From: Reyranella sp.
GTDB lineage: Bacteria > Pseudomonadota > Alphaproteobacteria > Reyranellales > Reyranellaceae
Assembly: GCA_021732965.1 (NCBI GenBank)
Contig: JAKFVZ010000012.1
Coordinates: 1 to 5,135, forward strand
Length of the DNA: 5,135 nucleotides
Direction of reading: 5' to 3'
Under the pieces are notes generated by a model, which was given only the letters and a program-made list of their open reading frames with translations, was not told where the DNA came from and made no database searches. Numbering within the stretch: position 1 is the first letter of the stretch; each line of letters begins with the position of its first letter. Below, piece after piece: positions 1-5,135 of this stretch. Both the position numbers and the translations under genes were made by a program.

Positions 1-412
1 CGCGGGTCTGGGCATCGATGAAGATCTTGCTCTGGCTGGCGGCATCGGCGGTCGAGGAGCCGGAGATGCCGGCGAAGAACACCGAGAGCACCACGTTGAT
101 CTGCGCCAGCGAGCCCGGGAAGCTGCCGACGATGGCACGCGACAGCGCCACCAGCCGATCCGTGATGCCGCCCACGCTCATGAGGTTCGCCGTCAGCAGG
201 AAGAACGGCACCGCCAGCAGGATGAAGGAGTTGTAGGCATTGAAGGTTTCCTGCGCGAGCATCATCGTGCCCAGGCGCGGCTCGAGATAGAACAGCGGCA
301 GGCAGGCGAGCCCCAGCGCGAAGGCCACCGGCACGCGCAGCACCAGCAGCACGAAGAAGCAGCCGAACAGGATCGAGGCCGCCTCGCCGGCCGAGAAAAG
401 CGCGCCGGTCAT
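1..412 (-). CDS. dctM: TRAP transporter large permease subunit DctM, N-terminal part (runs off left edge)
   Basis: This is the large inner-membrane subunit of a TRAP transporter, which carries out ion-coupled uptake of the ligand delivered by the DctP protein. Only the first 137 residues are in the window; family members are usually about 425 residues. I translated it from ATG at 412-410. Hydrophobic segments lie at about residues 13-40 and 55-75. They are followed by the family-typical stretch with LLAVPFFLLTANLMSVGGI and then the FAGISGSSTADAAS motif, the conserved Gly/Ser-rich hairpin region of DctM. The start is well supported: GGAG at 422-419 lies six bases upstream, and ATG overlaps the dctQ stop as ATGA (412-409), implying translational coupling. 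No frameshift or stop is seen in the visible part. The family call is firm. The substrate cannot be read from this subunit. Confidence 0.95.
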   Translation of the reverse strand, partial: MTGALFSAGEAASILFGCFFVLLVLRVPVAFALGLACLPLFYLEPRLGTMMLAQETFNAYNSFILLAVPFFLLTANLMSVGGITDRLVALSRAIVGSFPGSLAQINVVLSVFFAGISGSSTADAASQSKIFIDAQTR

Positions 413-921
413 GTCGGGCTCCAGCCGAGGAGAATTCGGAACTCGTCGTAGAACTGCTCGCCCAGGAAGACGATCCAGGTCACGGCCGCGACCGGCCAGG
501 CGATGTGGATCATCCAGAGCGGCAGGTCGGCGAGCTCCGAGGTGCGGTGCCAGGCAAACCGCGTGAACTCGATGCCGCCCACCACGAAGACCAGCGCGAA
601 AGCCAGGATGCCGAGCCGGGAGGCGATGCGGACGGCGGCCTCGCCGCGTCGCGGAAGGGCGGGCCAAACGTCGACCTCGAAGTGCGAGGCCTCGCGGACG
701 CCGATCATGGCGCCGATCATGATCATCCAGATGAACAGGAAGCGCGCCATTTCCTCGGTCCAGATATAGGCCGGGATCAGCGCGGTGTAGCGCGAGACCA
801 TCTGCAGCGTGACAGGGATGACGATGATGGCGACGGAGAAGGCGAGGAGGCCGGTCAGGAACCGGGCATAGGCAGCCGTGAACCGGCGCCAGAGGCCGGG
901 CATCGAGGCAGGGGCGGGCAT
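409..921 (-). CDS. dctQ: TRAP transporter small permease subunit DctQ
   Basis: This is the small membrane subunit of the TRAP transporter, which pairs with DctM. The predicted length of 170 residues is normal for the family. Four hydrophobic segments are visible at about residues 22-44, 60-78, 100-122 and 135-155. The diagnostic DctQ signature is present at about 53-84: W-T-E-E-x-A-R, then a W, then G-A-x-I-G-V-R-E-A-S-H-F-x-V-D. The start is uncertain. ATG at 921 and ATG at 903 (giving 164 residues) are both possible, and neither has a clear Shine-Dalgarno sequence. The same frame stays open upstream to 2148, but that part is antisense-like, Arg-rich read-through over dctP and is not protein. 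The stop overlaps the dctM start by 4 bp. An 83-bp gap with two hairpins separates the gene from dctP, so it is probably expressed at a lower level than dctP. Confidence 0.93.
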   Translation of the reverse strand: MPAPASMPGLWRRFTAAYARFLTGLLAFSVAIIVIPVTLQMVSRYTALIPAYIWTEEMARFLFIWMIMIGAMIGVREASHFEVDVWPALPRRGEAAVRIASRLGILAFALVFVVGGIEFTRFAWHRTSELADLPLWMIHIAWPVAAVTWIVFLGEQFYDEFRILLGWSPT

Positions 922-946
922 TCGGGAACCGTTGTCTGGGAACGCA

Positions 947-963
947 TCCGGCTGATGGCCGGA
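947..963 (-). other. Second hairpin in the dctP-dctQ gap
   Basis: On the minus strand TCCGGC (963-958), loop CATCA (957-953) and GCCGGA (952-947) form a perfect 6-bp stem. It sits directly behind the terminator-like hairpin and shares its last tail base. It could be a second RNA-protecting or pausing structure, or chance in GC-rich sequence. No U-run follows it. Confidence 0.4.
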
Positions 964-997
964 AGAAAGACGCAGCGGAGCCCGGGCCCCGCTGCGC
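963..997 (-). terminator. Strong hairpin with U-rich tail between dctP and dctQ (attenuator or partial terminator)
   Basis: Reading the minus strand, the dctP stop is followed nine bases later by CGCAGCGG (996-989), the interior GGCCCGGGCT (988-979) and CCGCTGCG (978-971). This gives eight perfect pairs, which can extend inward by one G-U and two G-C pairs to a CCGG tetraloop. A U-rich run TCTTTCTT (970-963) follows at once. This is the form of an intrinsic terminator, with a tail broken by two C residues that would make it leaky. Because dctQ and dctM lie just downstream in the same orientation, I read it as an attenuator or a 3' stabiliser of the dctP message, giving more binding protein than permease. 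The structure is seen; the role is inferred. Confidence 0.7.
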
Positions 998-1004
998 GTA
1001 CGGA

Positions 1005-1994
1005 TCAGTTGGTGGCGACGATCTGCGTGAAGATGCCGTCGGCGCCGATCTCCTTGGCGTAGGCCGCCATGACCGGATCGACCAGCTTCTTCATCTCCGC
1101 GCGATCCTTGAACGGGATGCGCTTCAGCTTGCCGGCCTTTTCCAGCGCGACGAGCTTCTGTTCGTCCTCCGAACTCTCGACCTTGCGGCCATAGGCGCCG
1201 GCTTCCTTGCCCGCCTTGACGACCGCGTCCTGCAGGTCCTTGGGCATCGACTTGAAGGTCTTGCCCGAGAAGCAGACCGGCCGGATGGTGATGGCGTGCT
1301 CGGTCATCGCGAGGTTGGGCGCCACTTCGTAGAACTTCATCGATTCGACGCCGGCGGCCTCGTTCTCGCCGGCCGAGATGACGTTGTTCTGGATGGCGTT
1401 GTAGACCTCGTTGTAGGCGATGACCGTGGGCGACATGCCGGCCGCGGCGAAGGTCTTGGACCAGATCGGCGCGCCCTGCACGCGGACCTTGAGGCCCTTG
1501 ATCTCGGCGAGGTTGCTCACCGGCTTGTTCACGAAGATGTTGCGGACGCCGCCGCCGGCATAGCCGACCAGCATCACGTCGGCCTTCTGCGCGATCTCGG
1601 CCGCCACAGGCTTCAGAAGATCCAGTTCGAGCACCTTGTTCCATTGCGCGAGGTCGCGGAACAGGAACGGTGCGTCGATGAACGGCGCGGCCTTGGAGAA
1701 GGTCGACATGTGGGCGGGCGAGACGATGGCGTAGTCCACCGCCTTGCCCTGGGCCATGTACTCGAAATACTGCTTCTCGAGCCCCAGAGACGAGTTGCGG
1801 TGGAGCACGAAGTTGATCGGCTTGCCGTAGTACTGCTTCACCAGCTCTTCGAACTTCAGCAGCGTCTTGTTGAACGCATGGTCGTCGTTGAACTGGACGG
1901 CGCCGTTCAGGGTCAGCGGTGTTTGCGCATTCAGGACGAACGGTGCCGCGAGAGTCGAGGCGGCGATACCGCCCATCAGCAGTCTGCGTTTCAT
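1005..1994 (-). CDS. dctP: TRAP transporter periplasmic substrate-binding protein, DctP family
   Basis: This is the periplasmic binding protein that captures the ligand, normally a carboxylate, and hands it to the DctQM membrane complex. It has 329 residues, the usual size. Residues 1-23 form a signal peptide: K-R-R at 2-4, a hydrophobic core, and a likely cut after LNA (residues 21-23) before Q24. The twin arginine could allow Tat export, but the rest of the Tat motif is weak. Family landmarks are GGGVRNIFVNKPV with R151, then IKGLKVRV with R171. R171 is the position that in characterised members pairs with the substrate carboxylate. AGENEAAG follows at 208-215, then FYEVAPNLAMTEH at 221-233, matching the family's E-N and Y-E-V-x-TEH region. 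The start is secure, with AGGAGG (2007-2002) seven bases from ATG. It is the first gene of the operon and is divergent from the SulP gene. The substrate is unknown: dicarboxylate, sugar acid and other organic acids all remain possible. Confidence 0.95.
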   Translation of the reverse strand: MKRRLLMGGIAASTLAAPFVLNAQTPLTLNGAVQFNDDHAFNKTLLKFEELVKQYYGKPINFVLHRNSSLGLEKQYFEYMAQGKAVDYAIVSPAHMSTFSKAAPFIDAPFLFRDLAQWNKVLELDLLKPVAAEIAQKADVMLVGYAGGGVRNIFVNKPVSNLAEIKGLKVRVQGAPIWSKTFAAAGMSPTVIAYNEVYNAIQNNVISAGENEAAGVESMKFYEVAPNLAMTEHAITIRPVCFSGKTFKSMPKDLQDAVVKAGKEAGAYGRKVESSEDEQKLVALEKAGKLKRIPFKDRAEMKKLVDPVMAAYAKEIGADGIFTQIVATN

Positions 1995-2000
1995 ATGGTT

Positions 2001-2007
2001 TCCTCCT
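2001..2007 (-). promoter_or_regulatory. Consensus Shine-Dalgarno sequence of dctP
   Basis: The minus strand reads AGGAGGA here, an almost full anti-16S match, followed by six more bases before ATG at 1994. It fixes the dctP start and predicts strong translation, unlike dctQ, which has no visible site. Confidence 0.85.
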
Positions 2008-2077
2008 AGGCCTGTTGTGGTTCTGCAACCGCGGCCCTGCGCGGACTATGCATGGGTTTCGGGCGACGCGCGACCGA

Positions 2078-2090
2078 GTTGTCAGACAAC
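2078..2090. promoter_or_regulatory. Perfect 13-bp dyad, candidate FadR/GntR-family operator
   Basis: GTTGTC-A-GACAAC is a perfect inverted repeat with six-base arms around one base, centred at 2084. It lies near the middle of the 187-bp region between the divergent dctP and SulP genes, 84 bp from the dctP start codon and 92 bp from the SulP start codon. Its core TTGTCAGACAA fits the TnGTnnnACnA pattern known for FadR/FCD-type GntR regulators, which often control organic-acid uptake genes. A weak minus-strand -10-like CATAGT (2050-2045) would place the dyad near -46 of a dctP promoter. A perfect dyad of this form has roughly a few percent chance of occurring in a region this size, so position and consensus fit matter more than symmetry alone. 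No regulator gene is in the window. Confidence 0.6.
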
Positions 2091-2130
2091 ATGCCTGCTT
2101 TTCGCGACAGGTCCGGAACTTGCGTCGGGG

Positions 2131-2159
2131 TTGTATTCGGACACGCAATTCGATAATGT
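2131..2159 (+). promoter_or_regulatory. Weak candidate promoter for the SulP gene
   Basis: The only AT-rich patch of the intergenic region lies here. TTGTAT (2131-2136) could be a -35 element, with GATAAT (2152-2157, five of six consensus bases, 15-bp spacer) or TAATGT (2154-2159, 17-bp spacer) as the -10. Transcription would then start near 2164, about 18 bases before the SulP ATG. A spaced repeat TTGCGT (2120-2125) / ACGCAA (2143-2148) brackets the -35 and could be a second regulator site. Neither spacing and element combination is ideal, so this is tentative. Confidence 0.35.
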
Positions 2160-2181
2160 AATAACACAGAAACTTAGTGAA

Positions 2182-3843
2182 ATGTCGCTCGGTATTCCCT
2201 CTCCGCTGTCAGCGGGCTTCAACGGGCCCTTCGTCCCCAAGCTCGTCTCGGTGCTGCGCGAGGGCTACGGGCTCGCATCCCTGCGGGCCGACGCGGTCGC
2301 CGGGCTCACCGTGGCGATCGTGGCGCTGCCGCTCTCCATGGCCATCGCCATCGCCTCGGGCACGACACCGGAGCGCGGGCTCTTCACCGCGATCGTCGGC
2401 GGTTTCCTGATCTCGGCGCTGGGCGGCAGCCGCTTCCAGGTCGGCGGTCCGGCGGGCGCCTTCATCGTGCTGGTCGCCGCGACTGTCGCGCGCCACGGGA
2501 TCGAGGGGATGCTGCTCGCCACGCTGATGGCCGGCGTATTCCTGGTGGCGGCCGGCGCGCTCCGGCTCGGCACCTTCGTCAAGTTCATCCCCTATCCGGT
2601 CACCGTCGGGTTCACGACCGGCATCGCCGTCATCATCTTCGCCAGCCAGATCAAGGACCTGTTCGGTCTCACCCTGCAGGGCAAGGAGCCGGGAGAGTTC
2701 GCCGCCAAACTCGAAGTGCTGGCGGGCGCGGCCGGCACGGTGAACGCAGCCGCCGTCGGCCTGGCCGTCGTGACCATCGGCATCATTCTCGGCCTCCGGA
2801 AGCTGCGGCCGCACTGGCCGGGCATGCTGGTGGCCGTGGTGGCCACCTCGGTCGCGACCTTTGCGCTGGGCCTGCCGATCGAGACGATCGGCAGCCGTTT
2901 CGGCGGCATCCCCTCGATGCTGCCCGCGCCCAGCCTGCCCGACCTGTCGCTGGCGAAGATGCTGGCCGTGCTGCCGGATGCGGTCTCCTTCGCGCTGCTG
3001 GGCGCCATCGAGTCGCTGCTGTCCGCGGTGGTGGCCGACGGCATGACGGGCCGCCGCCATCGCTCGAACTGCGAGCTGGTGGCCCAGGGCGTGGCCAACA
3101 TCGCGGCGTCCCTGTTCGGCGGCATCTGCGCCACCGGCACGATCGCCCGCACCGCCACCAACGTGCGCGCCGGGGCGCGCGGACCGGTCGCAGGCATGCT
3201 CCACTCGGTGTTCCTGCTGGGCTTCATGCTGCTGGCCGCGCCGCTCGCCGCCTACATCCCGCTGGCGGCGCTGGCCGGCGTGCTGGCGGTGGTCGCCTGG
3301 AACATGGCCGAGAAGCATGAATTCATGACCCTGCTGCGCTCCTCGCGCGGCGATGCGGTCGTGCTGCTCTCGACCTTCCTGCTCACCGTGTTCCGCGACC
3401 TGATGGAAGGCATCGTGGTCGGCACGGCGCTCGGCGTCATCCTGCTCATCCAGCGCCTGACCGCCACGGCCGGCATCGTGGCCCAGCCGGCCCGCGCGCC
3501 CTTTGCCGCCGACCTCGTCACCGATCCGCGGGTGATCGTGTACCGCCTGTCCGGCGCCTTCTTCTTCGGCACGGCCTCGACCGTGGGTGCCGTGCTCGAC
3601 AACATCGCCGACCAGCACAAGGCCTTCGTCATCGACTTCAGCGCCGTGCCCTTCGTCGATTCGACCGCGGCGAACGTCATCGCGGGCGCCGGCCGCAAGG
3701 CGGCGCGGCATGGCGTCAGGGTCTACGTCACGGGCGCCACGCCGACGGTCCGCCACGCGCTGCTGCGGGCCGGTGCCGGACGGCCGCAGGTCCGCTACCT
3801 GCCGTCGATCGACGATGCCGTCCGCGAGGCGCATCTCCTGTAG
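2182..3843 (+). CDS. SulP (SLC26) family anion permease with C-terminal STAS domain, DauA-like
   Basis: This is an inner-membrane anion transporter of 553 residues, full length for bacterial SulP proteins. The membrane domain spans about residues 30-430. It opens with LRADAVAGLTVAIVALPLSMAIA, has the half-helix motif VGGPAGAF at 87-94, and FIPYPVTVGFTTGIAV at 135-150. The core signature GAIESLLSAVVADGMTG (274-290) carries the membrane carboxylate E277, and IARTATNVRAGA follows at 321-332. A STAS domain occupies about 449-553 with the D-S-T motif at 493-495. From memory, residues 270-380 are strikingly like E. coli DauA (YchM), a C4-dicarboxylate carrier that also affects sulfate. Sulfate and bicarbonate carriers also belong to this family, so the substrate stays open. 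I chose ATG 2182 because the frame upstream overlaps dctP and shows no SulP homology; its Shine-Dalgarno is weak. The next gene starts eight bases after the stop, suggesting co-transcription. Confidence 0.93.
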   Translation: MSLGIPSPLSAGFNGPFVPKLVSVLREGYGLASLRADAVAGLTVAIVALPLSMAIAIASGTTPERGLFTAIVGGFLISALGGSRFQVGGPAGAFIVLVAATVARHGIEGMLLATLMAGVFLVAAGALRLGTFVKFIPYPVTVGFTTGIAVIIFASQIKDLFGLTLQGKEPGEFAAKLEVLAGAAGTVNAAAVGLAVVTIGIILGLRKLRPHWPGMLVAVVATSVATFALGLPIETIGSRFGGIPSMLPAPSLPDLSLAKMLAVLPDAVSFALLGAIESLLSAVVADGMTGRRHRSNCELVAQGVANIAASLFGGICATGTIARTATNVRAGARGPVAGMLHSVFLLGFMLLAAPLAAYIPLAALAGVLAVVAWNMAEKHEFMTLLRSSRGDAVVLLSTFLLTVFRDLMEGIVVGTALGVILLIQRLTATAGIVAQPARAPFAADLVTDPRVIVYRLSGAFFFGTASTVGAVLDNIADQHKAFVIDFSAVPFVDSTAANVIAGAGRKAARHGVRVYVTGATPTVRHALLRAGAGRPQVRYLPSIDDAVREAHLL

Positions 3844-3851
3844 GATGGAGG

Positions 3852-4712
3852 ATGGCCTCCATCGTCTCGATTGCCAGCCCGTTCCTCAGCGCCGAAATTT
3901 CCTCCACGGGCGCCGAACTGGTGCGCCTGCGGGACTCGACCGGCGCCGACCTGCTGTGGGACGGCAATCCCGCCTTCTGGACCGGTCGCTAGCCGCTGCT
4001 GTTTCCCATGGTCGGCCGCGCTCGTGGCGATCGCATCACGATCGCGGGACAAGCCTACGAGATGGGCCAGCACGGTTTCGCCCGCACGTCGACCTTCGCG
4101 CTGGTGCGGTCCGACGCGGCTTCCTGCACGTGGCGCCTCGAGGCCAGCGAGGCGGCCCGGCGGCACTATCCGTTCGCATTCCGCCTCGACGTCACCTACC
4201 GGATCGACGGCGCGACGCTGCATATGGAAGCCGAGGTCACCAACGCCGGCGCTGTCGTCATGCCGGCCTCGTTCGGCTTCCACCCGGCGCTGCGCTGGCC
4301 CTTGCCCTACGGCAAGCCGCGCGCGGAACACGAGATCGTCTTTGAACGCGCCGAGCCCGCGCCGATCCGCCGGCCGGTCGAGGGGCTGTTGAGCGCGGTG
4401 CAGTTCCCGACACCGGTGCGCGACCGCCATCTCCTGCTGGACGATGGTCTGTTCGAGGATGGCGCGCTGATCTTCGACACGCTGGCGAGCCGCAGCCTCG
4501 TCTACGGCGAGGCGATCCGCGTTGCCTTCCCGCGCATGCCCCATCTCGGCATCTGGACCAAACCGGGCGCCGGCTATGTCTGTATCGAACCGTGGCAGGG
4601 CTATGCCAGCCCCGAGGGGTTCGACGGCGACTTCGCCGACAAGCCCGGCATGGTCTCGGTCGCGCCGGCTGCGACCGAGATCTTTGCAATGTCGATCAGC
4701 GTCGAGCGTTGA
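3852..4712 (+). pseudogene. Aldose 1-epimerase (galactose mutarotase-like, LacX type) interrupted by one amber codon
   Basis: Members of this family interconvert sugar anomers in the cytoplasm; LacX-type members often have no known substrate. Reading from ATG 3852, with AGGA six bases upstream, gives 46 residues that match the family N-terminus: GAELVRLRD, DLLWDGNPAFWTGR. An in-frame TAG follows at 3990-3992, and the same frame continues with PLLFPMVGR and runs intact to TGA at 4710-4712. With the TAG read through, the protein is 286 residues, normal for the family. Expected active-site elements are all downstream: HGFAR with H74, FGFHPAL with H144 and IEPWQG with E246 (full-frame numbering). 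In relatives the position after GR is usually a small residue such as Ser or Ala, so a TCG-to-TAG change is the simplest reading. It may be a young pseudogene, a sequencing error, or two open pieces. ATG 4008 could restart a 234-residue protein but has no Shine-Dalgarno. The gene probably shares the SulP transcript. Confidence 0.88.
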
Positions 4713-4719
4713 TCCGGGT

Positions 4720-5135
4720 TCAGTGCAGCGCCGCGGCCAGCGCGGCCGCGCTCCGCCACACCTGCTTCTGGCAGATGAACAGCACGCAGCCTTCGATCGT
4801 CAGCGTATCGGCGCCCACCCGGCGCAACGTCGCGCGATAGGTCTGGCCATCCTCGGGATTGTAGATCCGGCCCTCCCATCCGCCGTTCGCCGTGCGCGCG
4901 AATCCCGACAGGATGGACAGGCCGACGAGCGGTCGCGTGCGCAGGGATGTGTCGGCGTTCTGTGTGTCGAGGCGCGGCCGGCCCCTGTCGTCGACACTGT
5001 CCCACAGCAAGCGGACGGTGCCGCAAACACCCGGCTCTCCGTTGCAGGGCGTTATCTCGACGACAGCCGCCGCGCCGGGCGTCATCCAGCGCCCGGTCGG
5101 GCCCGAGTCGGCGTGGACCGGGTCGGCGGCCAGAA
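4720..5135 (-). CDS. DUF2147 family secreted protein, 5' end beyond right edge
   Basis: This is a small, probably periplasmic protein of the DUF2147 family; no biochemical role is known to me. The frame is open to the window edge, giving 137 residues without the true start. The first visible residues LAADPVHAD look like the end of a signal peptide, with cleavage after VHA. ATG at 5085 should not be taken as the start: it falls inside the conserved opening GRWMTPG, leaving out the G-R-W that begins the domain. Family landmarks follow: VVEITPC (24-30), VCG (36-38), RPLVGLSILSGF (67-78), WEGRIYNPEDGQTYRATL (86-103), and GC-x4-C (115-121). Four cysteines (30, 37, 116, 121) could form disulfides in the periplasm. 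The gene is convergent with the epimerase relative; only seven bases separate the two stop codons, and no clear terminator lies between them. Confidence 0.88.
   Translation of the reverse strand, partial: LAADPVHADSGPTGRWMTPGAAAVVEITPCNGEPGVCGTVRLLWDSVDDRGRPRLDTQNADTSLRTRPLVGLSILSGFARTANGGWEGRIYNPEDGQTYRATLRRVGADTLTIEGCVLFICQKQVWRSAAALAAALH

Noticed and set aside
2029..2044. Small stem CCGCG/CGCGG in the dctP leader considered as a riboswitch or attenuator
   Set aside because: Five base pairs with a 6-base loop in GC-rich DNA is expected by chance, and there is no conserved riboswitch core or leader peptide.
922..2148. Long minus-strand open frame upstream of dctQ that appears to give a 579-residue fused protein
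   Set aside because: It overlaps dctP in another frame, its sequence is Arg/Gly-rich and of low complexity, and DctQ homology begins only at about 921. It is a high-GC shadow frame.
1867..2181. Upstream extension of the SulP reading frame
   Set aside because: The extra 105 residues run through dctP antisense and the divergent control region and show no SulP-like sequence. ATG 2182 gives a normal family N-terminus.
2209..3834. 541-residue minus-strand open frame opposite the SulP gene
   Set aside because: The translation is dominated by His, Arg, Gly, Asp and Gln with no recognisable fold, as expected from the complement of GC-rich membrane-protein codons. The plus-strand SulP homology is continuous.
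3587..4345. 252-residue plus-strand open frame bridging the SulP end and the epimerase
   Set aside because: It is Arg/Pro/Ser-rich and out of frame with both homologous proteins. It does not rescue the epimerase reading past the amber codon.
3795..4544. Minus-strand open frame opposite the epimerase relative
   Set aside because: It overlaps a gene with clear mutarotase motifs on the plus strand, and its composition is that of a shadow frame.
4728..4752. GC-rich hairpin considered as a bidirectional terminator
   Set aside because: The stem is only 6 bp, has no U-run on either strand, and falls inside codons for the Ala-rich DUF2147 C-terminus, so I did not call it a terminator.

Overview
The window is uniformly GC-rich, and its long shadow ORFs in unused frames are typical of a high-GC proteobacterium. 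The gene content fits a soil or water alphaproteobacterium: a tripartite TRAP transporter, a SulP/STAS permease, a LacX-type mutarotase relative and a DUF2147 secreted protein. The taxon is inferred from style only; there is no rRNA or marker gene.

Layout. Positions 1-1994 (minus strand) hold a TRAP transporter operon in the order dctP (binding protein, 1994-1005), dctQ (small membrane subunit, 921-409), dctM (large membrane subunit, 412 to beyond the left edge). dctQ and dctM overlap by ATGA. The 83-bp dctP-dctQ gap carries two tandem hairpins. The first, with a U-rich tail, looks like an attenuator or partial terminator. Positions 1995-2181 are a divergent intergenic region with a perfect 13-bp dyad matching the FadR/GntR-type operator pattern. 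Positions 2182-3843 (plus strand) encode a full-length SulP permease with a C-terminal STAS domain that resembles E. coli DauA. Eight bases later, 3852-4712 is an aldose 1-epimerase-family gene interrupted by a single in-frame amber codon at 3990-3992. Convergent to it, with a 7-bp gap, is a DUF2147 protein (minus strand, 4720 to beyond the right edge).

How the genes may work together. The TRAP system should import an organic acid driven by an ion gradient: DctP captures it in the periplasm and DctQM moves it across the inner membrane. The divergent SulP permease is closest by eye to a family member known to carry C4-dicarboxylates, and the dyad lies between the two start codons, so one acid-responsive regulator might control both. 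This is inference; no regulator gene lies in the window. The epimerase relative is probably transcribed with sulP but is broken, or affected by a base-call error. No mobile element, CRISPR array, tRNA, rRNA or clearly new multi-gene system was seen. The points worth checking are the amber codon, the dctP-dctQ hairpins, the divergent operator and the SulP/TRAP pairing.
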